This document shows, piece by piece, positions 34,258 through 45,313 of a stretch of 64,000 nt of DNA. The notes below the pieces were generated by a model that saw only the letters and a program-made list of their open reading frames with translations, ran no database searches and had not been told where the DNA came from. The translations under genes were made by a program, and so were the position numbers. Location: NCBI RefSeq assembly GCF_014352955.1, contig NZ_CP060691.1, positions 62,001 to 126,000 of the forward strand, written 5' to 3'. Numbering within the stretch: the stretch's first letter is position 1; each line of letters starts with the position of its first letter. This DNA is from Mycoplasma sp. Pen4. GTDB taxonomy: Bacteria > Bacillota_I > Bacilli_A > Mycoplasmatales > Metamycoplasmataceae.

Positions 34258-35193
34258 GTGAAAAATACTGATTTAATTTTCGATATTTTAGAAGGAAATT
34301 CAGAAAAATTAATTAAAAAACTTGATGATAATTCAATCAAGTTAATTTATGGTTCTCCTCCTTATCCCAATGCTAAACGAAATTATGGAATTTGAAAGAC
34401 AGATGAATACTTAAAAACTATTGATAAATTTTTATCTAAATGTTTACCAAAGTTAAGGGATGATGGTTTTATAGTTATTAATGTTAAAGCAAATAGAAAC
34501 CCCGGTAAAAAAGGTTCTTTCTCATCTGAGCGATCTTTAATTATTGAAGAATTAATGTTACACATGAAAAAGAAACTCAAATTATACTGTGTTGATATTG
34601 AAATATGACTTAAATCTAACCCAGTACCAACTGGTTTAAGAGTAGCTTGCCAAGATGCTTATGAGTATAATTTATGATTTTCTAAGTCTCCAGAATGACA
34701 AATTAATATTGATGCTATTAGAAATGAATATCAAGGTTCATCATTAAAAACCTATGAAGCGACAATATTCAAACCAAGAATTAATGGGTTAAATTATGTT
34801 GCTAAAGAGAAAAAGATTAAACCGAACTCAAAGGGTTGTTTACCAAAAAATGTTTTTATCAACAAAAATGATGAAATGATAAATTCGTTAATTAGCAACT
34901 ATCAATTGCAAAAAGAAACATTAAATAGTTATTCTAATGTGATTTATGGTGCAACATCAAGTAGAAGTTTAAATCACCAAGCAATACAACCGGAATACGT
35001 ACCCCAAAAATACATTCTTGCATGCACAAATGAAAATGATATTGTTTTAGATCCTTGGTGTGGTAGTGGAACAACTGGAGTTGTAGCAGTAAAAAATGGA
35101 AGAAAATTTATTGGTTTTGAAATCCTTAGTGAATATGTTGAGTTATCAAATCAACGAATTAGTGAGGTATTAAAAGATGTTGACGAACATTAA
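34258..35193 (+). CDS. DNA methyltransferase, beta-class, N4-cytosine or N6-adenine
   Basis: Encodes 311 aa from a GTG start preceded by AAGGGG; an ATG start is not available nearby. The catalytic SPPY motif (residues 33-36) comes before the AdoMet motif LDPWCGSGTTG (about 262-272), which is the beta order. SPPY favours N4-cytosine but N6-adenine is not excluded. It would methylate a specific DNA sequence that cannot be read from the protein. The end overlaps the helicase start by 17 bases, so it belongs to the downstream operon as the self-marking enzyme. Confidence 0.88.
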
Positions 35194-37285
35194 GTTTTCA
35201 AAAAGACGTTATGTAAAAGATAAAAATGATTTTAATAAAGAAATTTTTCAACCTTGTTTAACGAATTCAAATGTTTTCAATTGATCTAGTTGCTATTTTC
35301 GTTCAACAGTATTTTTAGCAATAAGAGATGGTTTGGTAGAATTTATCAAAAATAATAATGGTAGAATGAAATTAATTTGTAGTCCATTTAATGATTTAAA
35401 AGATCTAGAAGTAATTGTGAGTTCTAACCAAAACACCTTAAATAAAGATATTTTGGACTTTGATTATGATATTCAAATTGATTCGATACTAGAAAAGTTA
35501 AATAGTGAAAATCCAGACACTACTTTATTATTATCTGAATTAATCAGAATGGATTTAGTTGAAATTAAGTTTGTAGTACCAAAATCTGAAGATGACACTA
35601 TTAATATTGATCACAGAAAATTCGGTTATTTTAAAGATGAAAATAATAATTATATTGGTTTTACAGGTTCTATGAATGCAACTTATAAAGGGATACATAT
35701 AAATGGAAATAATGAAGATATAAATATTTATGCCGATGAAGAAGAGGCAAAAGAAATCAAAGACGACTTTGATAATATTTGAAATCAAACTGATGATAAA
35801 GTAAATGTAATAGAATATGATTTTTTAAATAATTTAATAGTAAAAAATTCAATTGATAAAATCAAACAAAAAAATTTAGATTTAGAAACTTTAATAAAAA
35901 ATGCTATAAAAGAACATTTTAAAAACGATAGCAAACTCGTAACTCATAAAGTAGATAAGCGCAAATTAAGACCTTATCAAGAATTAATTCTTAAAAATTG
36001 AAATGATAATAATAGAAACGGTTTAATTGAAATGTGTACCGGTGCCGGAAAAACTTTCACCGCACTTAACGCAATGAAGCAAGCAATGGATGAAAAGAAT
36101 GAAACTGTTGTTGTTTTAGTGCCTAGAGAATTACTTTTTAACCAATGATATAATGAAATAAATAATTTTTTCAATAATGATATTAAATTCAAATTAATTG
36201 GATGTGGAAATGAATTTAGTCGATCATCATTAAAAATTTTTCTTGATAGAACAAATATTAAAAGAAAGTGTGTTATTAGTACATATGTTAGTGCAGTAAA
36301 ACACTCTATCTGAAATACATTAAATACTAAAGATAATATTTTTCTTATTTGTGATGAGGTTCACAATATAGGATCCTTAAATAATAAAAATTTAATCAAT
36401 CTTAAAGCAAAAGCAAAAATGGGTCTTTCAGCAACTCCAAATAGATTTTTTGATCCTGAGGGTACTGAATTTATAAAAAAATATTTTATCAATGAAATAC
36501 ACCCAAAATACCAATTGTCTAACGCAATAAGCGATGGATATCTAAGTAAATATTTTTATTATATTTATAAGGTTAATTTAACTGATGAAGAACAAAATAA
36601 ATATGCAGAATTAAGCAGTGATATTTCAAGGATGTTAAGCAAAAAACAAAGAAGCGATAAGGAAGAAGAAAAGTTAACTAACAAAATAATCAAAAGAGCA
36701 GATATTGTTAAAAAAGCAAAAAATAAAATTTATGAAGTTCAACACATTATCCAAGAAAAATATCAACAAAATCAACATTGATTAATATATTTAGATGATA
36801 AAGAACATATTGATGAATACTATAACATCCTAAGTACAATAACAAATGATCTATATAAGTATTATTCAGAAATGGCAAATAAAGAAGAAACATTAAATAC
36901 TTTTATTCAAAATGGCGGAATTATTCTTGCAATAAATTGTTTGGATGAAGGTGTGGATATTCCAATATTGGATAACTTGATATTAGTTGCTTCATCACAA
37001 AATTATAGACAGTATGTGCAACGAAGAGGTAGAGCATTAAGAACGCATGAAAATAAGCCATATGCTAAGATTTATGACTTTTTAACACTACCAGATAGTA
37101 ATTTCTATGTTGAACCCCGCTTTGTATTAAATGAGATAAATAGAATTCAAGAATTTGCTAAAGATGCAGTTAATGATTCTTTAATCCTAAATGAAGTTGA
37201 GATTATTTTAGCTGAAAAAGGTTGAAAAACACTGAAAGATAGAAATCCAATAATTGCAGACATGGAGGAAAAAGAAAATGAATAA
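35177..37285 (+). CDS. PLD-domain SF2 DEAD/DEAH-type helicase
   Basis: Encodes 702 aa; several TGA-Trp codons hide it. Residues 1-210 resemble a phospholipase-D nuclease domain: DHRKFGYF is near an HKD motif, and FTGSMNATYKG is the typical GSxN block. Then RKLRPYQ (Q-motif region), a P-loop in CTGAGKTF (about 285), LICDEVHN (about 391), GLSATP and QRRGRALR mark both RecA domains of a superfamily 2 helicase. Such fusions occur in restriction and defence loci, where the helicase translocates and the PLD part may cut. It overlaps the methyltransferase and the next small gene. Confidence 0.85.
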
Positions 37286-37490
37286 TAAGAACACAGAAAA
37301 ATACGAAAAAGTATTCAAAGAACAAATTAAATTGATATTAATTGATAAGTCGAGTGATGAACAAGATGAAATTTTAAAACTTTTAATGGAAATAACTGAT
37401 TTAGAAGAAAAAAACCAATTTATTCCCGAGACAGAAAGAACACAAATTAAAAATGAAATTGAAGAGATGGTGGAAAATGTTTCATATTAA
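37278..37490 (+). CDS. Small acidic protein of the defence-like operon
   Basis: Encodes 70 aa, starting 8 bases inside the helicase end; GGAGG at 37264 is the likely ribosome site. It is rich in Glu, Lys, Ile and Leu and predicted to be all helical, without Cys or obvious motifs. Its stop overlaps the ATPase start. It may be a bridging subunit for the ATPase. No family was recognised. Confidence 0.7.
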   Translation: MNNKNTEKYEKVFKEQIKLILIDKSSDEQDEILKLLMEITDLEEKNQFIPETERTQIKNEIEEMVENVSY

Positions 37491-39510
37491 AGAAATCAAA
37501 TTAAATAATTTTATAAGTTATTATGGAAATGATAATGTTTTTAATTTCGGTGAGAAAAAAGGTGTTTCAATTATTTGGGGTAAAAATGGTATAGGAAAAA
37601 CAACCATTATAAAAGCACTTAAATTTGTTCTTTATGGTAAAACGAATTATAAAGAAACTGATTTTTATCTAAATATTTTAAATAACAAGGCAAAAAAAGA
37701 AAGAAAATATCATTTCTCTGTAATTCTATCATTCCAATATAATGAACAAGATTACACACTTATCAGAGAAGTTAAACCGGGTCTATTAAATAAAGAAGAC
37801 ACCATACCTGTTGATGATAATTTCTTTCAAACTGATTGACTTTTAATGTGCGACGGGAAAAATTTAGCTAAAAGAGATGCTGAAAATTTACTTCGCTCAA
37901 TTGCTCCTGAAAAAATTTCAGATTTCATTTTCTTCCAAGGTGAAACAATCACGAAATTTTCGGAAAGTTTGCTAAAAAACAAAAATAGTGCTGAAATTGT
38001 TTTGGCTATTAAAAAAACACTTGGTGAAGAAGTTATTAAAAACTCACTTAATGATTGTAATTCAATTATAAAAAACCTTGAAGATAAACAAATAGAGGAA
38101 CTTAAAAAAATTAAGAAAAATAATGAAATTAACAAGAATATTGAAATAAAAAAACAATTAATTGGTGAAATAACAGAAGACATAAAAAGTCGTTTAGAAC
38201 ATCGTGATCAAGTTGAAGCTGAAATAGAAAAAATCAAACAACAATTATCTCAAAACGAAGGTATAAACCGGCTTATTGATGAAATTAAAAATACCGAGAA
38301 AAACATAGCAATTAACAATAATAGAATCAAAGAAACAAAAAATGAAATTAAGGAAATGTTGAGCAAAAGATTTAATGACTTTACTTTTAAACAATATTCA
38401 AAAATTATGAACGATTTCGATACCTCTGAAGAATTTTCTAATTTAAAAGAGATGGAACTAAAATACACTAAGAACACAAATGAAAAAATACAATACGAAA
38501 TGATATTAAAAGAAAGCAAATGCAACGTTTGCTCTCATGAAATAGATGAAAAAAGTAAACATAATTTTGAAAATAAAATAGATAAAATCAATGAAGAATT
38601 ACAACAATTTGAAAAGAATAATTTCAAAGACAAAATATCAGAATGAAAATTAAGAAAAAATAGAATCCAAATTCGTTTATCTTCAATTCAAAATCCCAAA
38701 AACATAATTGAAGATATTGAAAATAAAACGTTTACTATTTCTGATTTGATTGAAGAAAATAATAAACAAAATCAAGAATTAAAGAAATTAAAGGAAAAAA
38801 GAAATACTATTGATATTCCTGATGAAGTAATAAAAAACTTAAATTCTGATTGCATTAAAAAAGAAGCTACATTAATCAGTTTGGATAAGTCCATCTCAGA
38901 TTTAAAACAAAAATTAGAAATCAACAATACAGAATTAGAAAAACTAAAATCTAATCTAGTTTTAGATGACCACGAAAATAAAATGAATACTATTAATAAA
39001 AAAATTAGATTGTTAAAAGATATTAAAAATATTTTAACTGCTTCTATCTCTCATTTTAACACTCAAATGATACAAAGAGTTGAGGAAGATGCTAATCACT
39101 TCTTTTCAAAAACAGCTTCTTTAAAAGCAATGAGCAGAATTAAAATCGATTACAACGATTATACTGTAAAAGTTTTAGATCATAATGGTGAAGATGTTGC
39201 AGATATTTCGACTGGTTACGAAAATGTTTTAACGATGTCGATAATTTATGGAATGCATAAGAATTCTAATCTAGTTGGATCTATTGTTCTAGATGCTGTT
39301 GGTTCAACATTGGATAAAGAGCACAAAGAAGCAATTTTAAGTTCTCTTAAAGAGTTGTCTCAACAAGTTATATTATTAACATTTGAAGATCAAATTATAG
39401 ATAATTTTAAACGTACAAATCAGTCTGAAATTGTTAAAGAATTTAAAATTTACAAAGATGATAAAGAAAATGACAAATTATATGAAACAAAAATCGAGGT
39501 AATTAAATAA
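37477..39510 (+). CDS. DndD/Rad50-like SMC-type ATPase
   Basis: Encodes 677 aa with two TGA-Trp codons; I took the ATG at 37477 because the DndD-type start IKEIKLNNFISYYG follows at once. Walker A is GKNGIGKT (35-42). Long coiled coils flank a zinc-hook-like CNVC (349-352). The C-terminal lobe has STGYENVLTMS (signature region) and GSIVLDAVGSTLDKEHK. In that last block the usual catalytic Glu after the Walker B Asp is Ala and LDxxH follows, much like DndD. It probably binds DNA ends or senses DNA state. It overlaps both neighbours. Confidence 0.85.
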
Positions 39511-39932
39511 TGAGCGAAATTTCAACACAATTTGCAATTACAAAAAATAATGAAGAATTTGCAGACAAAATGATTTCAACAGGTTTTTTTCATACCAAAG
39601 CTGATGTTGCGAAATACGGTGCATTAATTGCTATTAATAAGAAATTATTTAAACATCGAGAAAATACATTTAAAAATGTTATTCCAAATAAAGACACTGG
39701 TCTTTTACCTGGTACAAATTGAAATGTTTCAAGTATCGATCCAGACGGGATTGTACAAGGCATTATTAGAGAACTTGAGATACCAGAAGCAGAGAAGAAT
39801 TTTGATACAGTTAAATTATTAAGATGAATGATTATTTTAGGTTTAAACTGACTTGAATCTAGATATAGAAATGAAAATTTCAGTCAAAATTCCGTGATAG
39901 ATTTTTACACAATTTTAAAGGAATTAAATTAG
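39510..39932 (+). CDS. 140-aa partner of the DndD-like ATPase, DndE-like position
   Basis: Encodes 140 aa with two TGA-Trp codons; its ATG overlaps the ATPase stop by one base. FAITKNNEEFADKMISTG at the start and ADVAKYGALIAINK give a ribbon-helix-helix-like or DndE-like impression. A helical end (LRWMIILGLNWLESRY) follows. In Dnd loci a small DndE follows DndD, so the position fits, but similarity is too weak to assert. ABC-three-component middle subunits are another possibility. Confidence 0.65.
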
Positions 39933-39944
39933 TGAATATTTAAT

Positions 39945-42365
39945 ATGATTAAAAGAAAAATAAATAAAAATATTTATATTTTTAACATGCTTGATAATCC
40001 TAATTGTATAAAAAAATTACCATTAGATTTATATGATACATATTATGATGATGAAATTACAAGTGAAAAAATATTGCAATTTTGAGATTTTGAATTAACA
40101 CCATCTAAAGAAGAGAATTTAAGAATTTTTACAAAAATAAACAATGATTATTTATCAATTCATTCTTTACAAGTTCAATTTAGTAAAGTTGTAATAGAGC
40201 GTCTAATAGAAAATGGTTTCAATACAATCGAAGATTTAGCAAATGATTTTGCAAATGGATTAAAAATCAATTATTTATTTGGTGATAAGAAATTAATTAG
40301 CTTGCGTAATTTTGTTATTGAATATTTCAAATTAAATAATAAAGATATAGATAATTTGCAGGAATCCACAAATCATGAAGAAAACGTTTTAAAAACTAAA
40401 AAACTTTATACATTTGATTTATTTATTAATGAGTTTTCAGGACAAATGCCATATATAGATTTATTTGAAAAATATATAGTAGATGAAAGAACAATGAATG
40501 ACTTAGCATATTTAGAAAGTGCAACATCAACAACTATAGGTAATCGACTACAAAAGTTTATTAATATTATTAAGAATTCAAACATTTATTTTGAAAATGA
40601 AGAAAAGTTTACGCCTATTTTCAATGAATACAAAATTTCACAACAGCATATGAGCATCATTGATTTAGATGATTCAAAACTTTATAGATATTTGAAACTT
40701 AAAACAAATACAAAACCTAAAAAAGAGATATTAGATTACTTAAACGAAAGAGGAACAAAGTCTCAATGAGAAGAGTATGCTAGAATAACGAATAAATATT
40801 TTATAGATGGTAAAATCTTCGGCAAAGTGGGTGAAGTATTTACCTATTTCATAGTTAAAAAAGATTTAAAATATTTCAATCTTGTTGAAATATATCCAGA
40901 GTTTTATTCTTTTTGTTCTGATAATAACATTCAACTAGAAGTTAAACAAATAGATTCATTTGTGTGCTCAGATAACAATAGGACATTTTTAGGTTATATT
41001 GAAAGAGAAGAAAATATTTTTAATCTAGGATCACATAATTATGTTTATTTCAACCATAATGATTTATCAGATGATTTTTTAAATATATTGGAATTATTTT
41101 TAAAGTCAATTGATGCAATAATGAATATCGAAAAATTCTTTAACATCTACAAGAAAGAGTGTAATGAAAACAACATTGAAAGCGCTGAATTACTATTTCA
41201 AATAGCTAAGCTCAAATTTGCAGATAAATTAAAACATGATGTTGACTTTGTAAGAGTACCAACAATAACTAAAAAGAATTTTGATGCAAGAAGTTTTTAT
41301 ACTCAAAAAATCAAAGAATTGTCACCAATTAAAATCAATGATTTCAAAGAGTATTTAGAAGAAGAATTTTGCATTGGTAGAGATTCATACTTTAATAATG
41401 CCTTAGAATATATCAAACCATTCATAAAAGGTGATGAAATATTTTATTCAGATGAAATGCTAGAATTCATGGAACTTGATATTAAAAGATATCAAACAGA
41501 AATTGATAAAATATTATCTTTTCTAGAACAAAATAATGGTTTTGTATCTAGAGAAAAATTCAATCAATTTATTATTGAGAATATCAATCCTGAAGCGTCA
41601 AATATTATTCTTAGCAACAATAATTGCAAACAAATAAATATCAGAATAACAAATAATTTAGTTTACAAAACTGACCAATATTTAAATATCAAAGATCTTT
41701 TAACTACTTATTTCACCGAGAAAAAAGTTCTAACTTTTAGTGATAGCGATTTAAATGAAGTATTTAATATTGATTATTTATATAACACTTTTTATTTTCA
41801 AAAAACAAACTTTGATTTTAAACCATATTTACTGAAATCGTTAATTCACAATAATAAACATTTTAATATGTATTCTTTTGATATAGATTTTGAAAAACTT
41901 TATGTCATAGGTATAAAAGTACAAGAACATCTAGAAAATACTAATCTAGTTTATGTTAATTACGATGAAGTATGCAATGACTTTCATAAGTTTCTATCTC
42001 CTGATGAGATTTCATGTATTCAAAAATTAGAAAATATTGAAGATTATTTATTTTTTAGATATTTAATTTATGTAACATCATGTTTATCAAGGATTTCTAA
42101 TGCTTTAGTAACTAAAGAAGATTATAAAAGTAAAATTTGCGTAATATCATCTAAATATAAAAATATGAATAACTTTTATTCATTTGTTAAATTTTGCATA
42201 GAAAACTGCGATAAAAATAGCGATCATAATGGTGTGAATGTAAAAGAAGTTGAAAACTATATTTTAAGCGAATTTAAAACTAAAATAGATGTTAAAAAAA
42301 TATTGAACCATTTTTCTGAAAAACAAGAATTTAAGATTGAAAATGATTTTATACATAAAATTTAA
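39945..42365 (+). CDS. 806-aa protein of unknown function ending the defence-like operon
   Basis: Encodes 806 aa across three apparent ORFs joined by TGA-Trp. The first 250 residues hold helix-hairpin-helix/HTH-like segments (LIENGFNTIEDLANDF, DERTMNDLAYLESATSTTIGNRL) that recall RNA-polymerase alpha-CTD and sigma region-4 folds. The rest may be a series of winged helices (GKVGEVFTYFIVKKD, FLEQNNGFVSREKFNQFI). No nuclease or ATPase motif was found. It is 12 bases after the 140-aa gene and before a terminator, so it is probably the operon's last component, perhaps for DNA recognition. Confidence 0.75.
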
Positions 42366-42372
42366 TGAATAC

Positions 42373-42400
42373 TACTCAACATTTTTGTGTTGAGTTTTGT
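42373..42400 (+). terminator. Terminator of the defence-like operon
   Basis: ACTCAACA/TGTTGAGT with a 6-nt loop is followed by TTTGTTT. Confidence 0.85.
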
Positions 42401-42500
42401 TTAATTTTTACCTTATTTCAAACTTTGTGTATTTTTACTGATATCCCAAAAAAGATTAAATAAAGTGTATTTTCTCCAAAAATGTGGAACTTTTTGTGGA

Positions 42501-42595
42501 ACAAAATACACATTTTTTGCAAATATTGGCAAATTTAATAAAATAAAAGTGTGTGGCAATGTTTTCCATGCACAATATAATCGCAGAAATTGTGA
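42501..42595 (+). repeat. Repeat A, copy 1
   Basis: Shares the core TTTAATAAAATAAAAGTGTG and the following GTTTTC/CAT/CACAAT pattern with copy 2 at 43079. In copy 2 this element stands upstream of a gene; here no gene follows. Confidence 0.65.
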
Positions 42596-42767
42596 ACCTA
42601 TCATGACTTGGGAATCACAAAAAACATTATTGTTTTATAGTAATTTTAGCAGTAAGCGATACTGCATATGTTTATTGTTTAGTATAAAATAATCTTCTTA
42701 AATTTAAATTTCTTAAGATAAGAAAACATATTACAGAATAATTTGATATTGTAAGAAGGTTATAACT

Positions 42768-42877
42768 AATCAAACATAATAAAAGCCGAAAAAAAGAAAT
42801 AAATAGCTAAGCACAAATTACATTCTTTATGTTTGTAATTTGTGCACTTTTTAATTCTATATTTTAGGCATAAGAAA
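42768..42877 (+). repeat. Repeat B, copy 1, with terminator hairpin
   Basis: About 85% identical by eye to copy 2 at 44375. It contains GCACAAATTACA/TGTAATTTGTGC (42811-42845), a perfect 12-bp stem followed by T-rich sequence, and ends in TATTTTAGGCATAA. Confidence 0.75.
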
Positions 42878-43078
42878 CTATTTTGTATTTGTTTATAAGT
42901 TTAATTTGTCGTCATAAAAAAACTACTTAATTTTGTGTTTATGATGATTGCATTCAGTTTATATTTATTTTTAAATTAATATTGAATTTAAAGATTAAAG
43001 ATGGCATATGGTTGTAAAAATAACAAAATTTGCGATATTAAAAATATGAAAAAATGAATTATTTTCCACAAATAATGG

Positions 43079-43162
43079 ACAAAATAGTGTATTTTGCTAA
43101 ATATTTCTGAATTTAATAAAATAAAAGTGTGTGATAACGTTTTCATACACAATGTGACGCTA
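43079..43162 (+). repeat. Repeat A, copy 2
   Basis: Second copy of the element at 42501, here about 110 bases before the 368-aa membrane protein gene. Its A/T-rich core may contain a promoter. Confidence 0.65.
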
Positions 43163-43269
43163 AAAAGTAAAAATTAGTTATATCACTGAAAAAAAGTATT
43201 CTTTTACTTTGATAAATTAAATATCAATATTAATAGCATCTTTTGTGTTATGGAAAGGAAAGGTTTAAT

Positions 43270-44376
43270 ATGGGTATTAAAATATCAATTTCAATAACTA
43301 TAAAATCTCAGCCATTGGGTCAATTTATAAAAGAACGTCTTTTTAACCAAAACAATAAAGATTTCATAAAGAGAAATTGAATTATCTTATTTATCTTTTT
43401 ACTAGAAATAATCGGTTTTGTTTTATTCTACAATTATTATTGACCAAAAGTAAGAGATAGTAGTTTTCCAAATGCTTCACCAGGGAACAGTGTTCCGGCT
43501 TCGCTAGGATATAGAGATGAACCATATTCAATAACTGGTACAGAAACGATTATTTTAACTGCAGATATTATTTACACATCTATCTTTGTACTTTTCTTTA
43601 ATTTCTTGGTTTTATTTATTCTTACTTATAACTTTAACTATTTTGCTAAAAAAGGAGTGAAATATAAAAGTTATAGACTTCCTGCAAATACATTTTTGAT
43701 ATTATGATTAGTTATTAATGTAACATTTGTAATTATTTACAATAACTATTTTATGGAACGTAAGATGCGTGCATTTACTGATGTCGAAAATAGTAGAATA
43801 CTATTTCACTTAAGCAATTCGTTTTTTGCATGTTTATCAATTCTAATCTCATTTTATATCTCTAAGAAAATTTCTCAAAAAACTCAAAAAACATGAATTT
43901 CATATGTTATTTTTGGATTTTATCTTATGAGTTCGGTTATTATTTTGCTTGTTCTTTCAATTAAAGCGTTTAATCATTTTAATTCATATGACTGAGAAAA
44001 ATTCTCGCGCCCAGGAAATAATTTAACATACCAAAACATGATTAAAGATGAAAAGTTATTTGCTTCTGTAACACCATTTATTGTATTACTCAATCCTTTT
44101 AGCTCTGTTATGTTCGTGCAATTCTACAAGTTTGCATTCCACTTCAATGCCTTTTATATTGCTTCTGATATTCTAACGAACATATGAAGAGATAAGTCAT
44201 TCGATCAAACACCTATTTACTACTTCAAAGCATGCTTCATATCATACTTTACAATCTTATTAGCAATGTTATCGATTGCTTCATTTGATAAAGATAAGAT
44301 TTTAAATATGCTCCATGGTATGAGAAAAATATATTATAAAATAACCACTCGTTTTAAGAGAGTTTCTAGCAATTAA
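43270..44376 (+). CDS. Polytopic membrane protein, unknown function
   Basis: Encodes 368 aa from the ATG at 43270, preceded by GGAAAGG. At least seven TGA-Trp codons shred it under the standard code, so it is easily overlooked. I count about six to seven hydrophobic helices, beginning with IILFIFLLEIIGFVLFYNYY. A loop after the first helix carries NASPGNSVPASLGYRDEPYS. The C-terminal tail is basic. The general look is that of a permease or ABC-2-like membrane part, but no ATPase partner is adjacent and no motif is diagnostic. It lies between repeats A2 and B2. Confidence 0.75.
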
Positions 44377-44482
44377 TTCGACATAATAAAAAGTGAAAAA
44401 TAATAAATAACTAAGCACAAATTGCACTCTTTAAGTTTGTAATTTGTGTTCTTTTTTTAACTCTATATTTTAGGCATAAAAA
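44375..44482 (+). repeat. Repeat B, copy 2, with terminator hairpin
   Basis: Second copy of the element at 42768. Its stem GCACAAATTGCA/TGTAATTTGTGT followed by seven T (44452-44458) terminates the 368-aa gene. Confidence 0.75.
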
Positions 44483-44483
44483 A

Positions 44484-44595
44484 TTCATTTTACATTTTGC
44501 ACAACTTTCACTTTACAAATTACATAGATTTCATTTTACATTTTGCATAACTTTCACTTTACAAATTACATAGATTTCATTTTACATTTTGCATA
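44484..44595 (+). repeat. 46-bp tandem repeat, about 2.4 copies
   Basis: Units begin at 44484, 44530 and 44576 with TTCATTTTACATTTTGCA. The first two are complete and differ by one base; the third stops after 20 bases. Short internal motifs (TTTTACATTTTGCA, CTTTACAAATTACA) are themselves related. Confidence 0.9.
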
Positions 44596-44602
44596 AAAAT
44601 AT

Positions 44603-44868
44603 GATTTAAAAAAGATAGACCACAAAGATAAAAGTTATTTTGCAATCGAAGTCAAATTAGGTGGCGATGATTCCATCAATAAAGGTGCAGAAAATCTATT
44701 AAAATTCAAAGCAAAATGCGAAGCATTAAGAGATAAAATACTAAAAAAAGATATGAATATCGTGAGTGAGCACCTAGCAAAATGATTATTATAACAGGTG
44801 TTGGTTCTTATGCTTATAAAAGATCTGATGGTGTTTATGTTGTGCCAATAAATGCCTTAAAACCATAG
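44603..44868 (+). pseudogene. C-terminal remnant of a DUF4143 AAA ATPase, frameshifted
   Basis: The first frame reads SYFAIEVKLGGDDSINKGAENLLKFK. After about 63 codons a one-base loss in an A-run near 44780 shifts the frame, which then continues IIITGVGSYAYKRSDGVYVVP and stops. This is the characteristic end of DUF4143-type ATPases (EVKLGG, DGVYVVP). The P-loop half is absent, so it cannot function. It suggests deletion, perhaps linked to the neighbouring repeats. Confidence 0.8.
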
Positions 44869-44892
44869 ATTAAACAATGTGTTATGAATTAT

Positions 44893-44927
44893 AAAATTCT
44901 AGCGTGTAGTATTCGCGCTAGAATTTT
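44893..44927. terminator. Hairpin after the DUF4143 remnant
   Basis: AAAATTCTAGCG pairs with CGCTAGAATTTT around an 11-nt loop. It is likely the surviving terminator of the lost gene, and usable from both strands. Confidence 0.6.
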
Positions 44928-45313
44928 ATATTCTAAAATAAATCAATTTAATAAGCATGAAAATTCTCAAGGAATATTTGAAATATCTATTAAATTTCTG
45001 AATAATTTTTAGCAATAATTTGTATGAAAAAACGATTATAAAAATGAGGTTTTAAGCAATCTAATTCACTTTAATTGTGGTTTGTTTTTAGACCTAAATT
45101 TAAATGGTTTTTGTTTTTGGTAAAAAATTACTAGCAACTACTTTTAAAAATATAAAAAACCAATAACATTACACCATAGTAATAAAAGGAATTATCAAGA
45201 ACTGTTTTGTATCAACAAAATCAAATTTTAGAAAATGAACAAATTTTGAACTGAGTAGTATTTTTTTAGTACTTTTAATAATTAAAATTATTAATTTGTT
45301 ATATGATAAAGGT

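Larger units (their letters stand above)
42366..43269. other. Non-coding, repeat-bearing region before the 368-aa gene
   Basis: About 900 bases without a gene. It holds an inverted repeat GTGTATTTT (42465) / AAAATACAC (42503), repeat copies A1 and A2, repeat copy B1 with a terminator hairpin, and the ribosome site of the next gene. The short ORFs here are not convincing. Confidence 0.6.
44377..45313. other. Non-coding and decayed region before the giant surface gene
   Basis: It contains repeat B2, a 46-bp tandem repeat, a DUF4143 remnant, a hairpin near 44893-44927 and AT-rich upstream sequence of the 3378-aa gene. That upstream sequence includes the inverted repeat TTAATAATT/AATTATTAA (45275-45294) and a TATGAT box (45302-45307). 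No intact gene was found. Confidence 0.6.

Noticed and set aside
36419-37225. Separate helicase fragments
   Set aside because: TGA read as Trp joins them to the upstream PLD part in one frame; there is no frameshift.
34258-42365. A complete Dnd phosphorothioation system
   Set aside because: No cysteine desulfurase (DndA), DndB or PAPS-reductase-like DndC is present in the window; only DndD-like and possibly DndE-like genes are.
42413-42692. Short ORFs of 63 and 75 codons on opposite strands near repeat A1
   Set aside because: They cover the inverted repeat and repeat A, lack convincing ribosome sites and have no recognisable product.
44603-44868. DUF4143 fragment as a functional small gene
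   Set aside because: The frame breaks near 44780 and the P-loop domain is missing, so I list it as a pseudogene.
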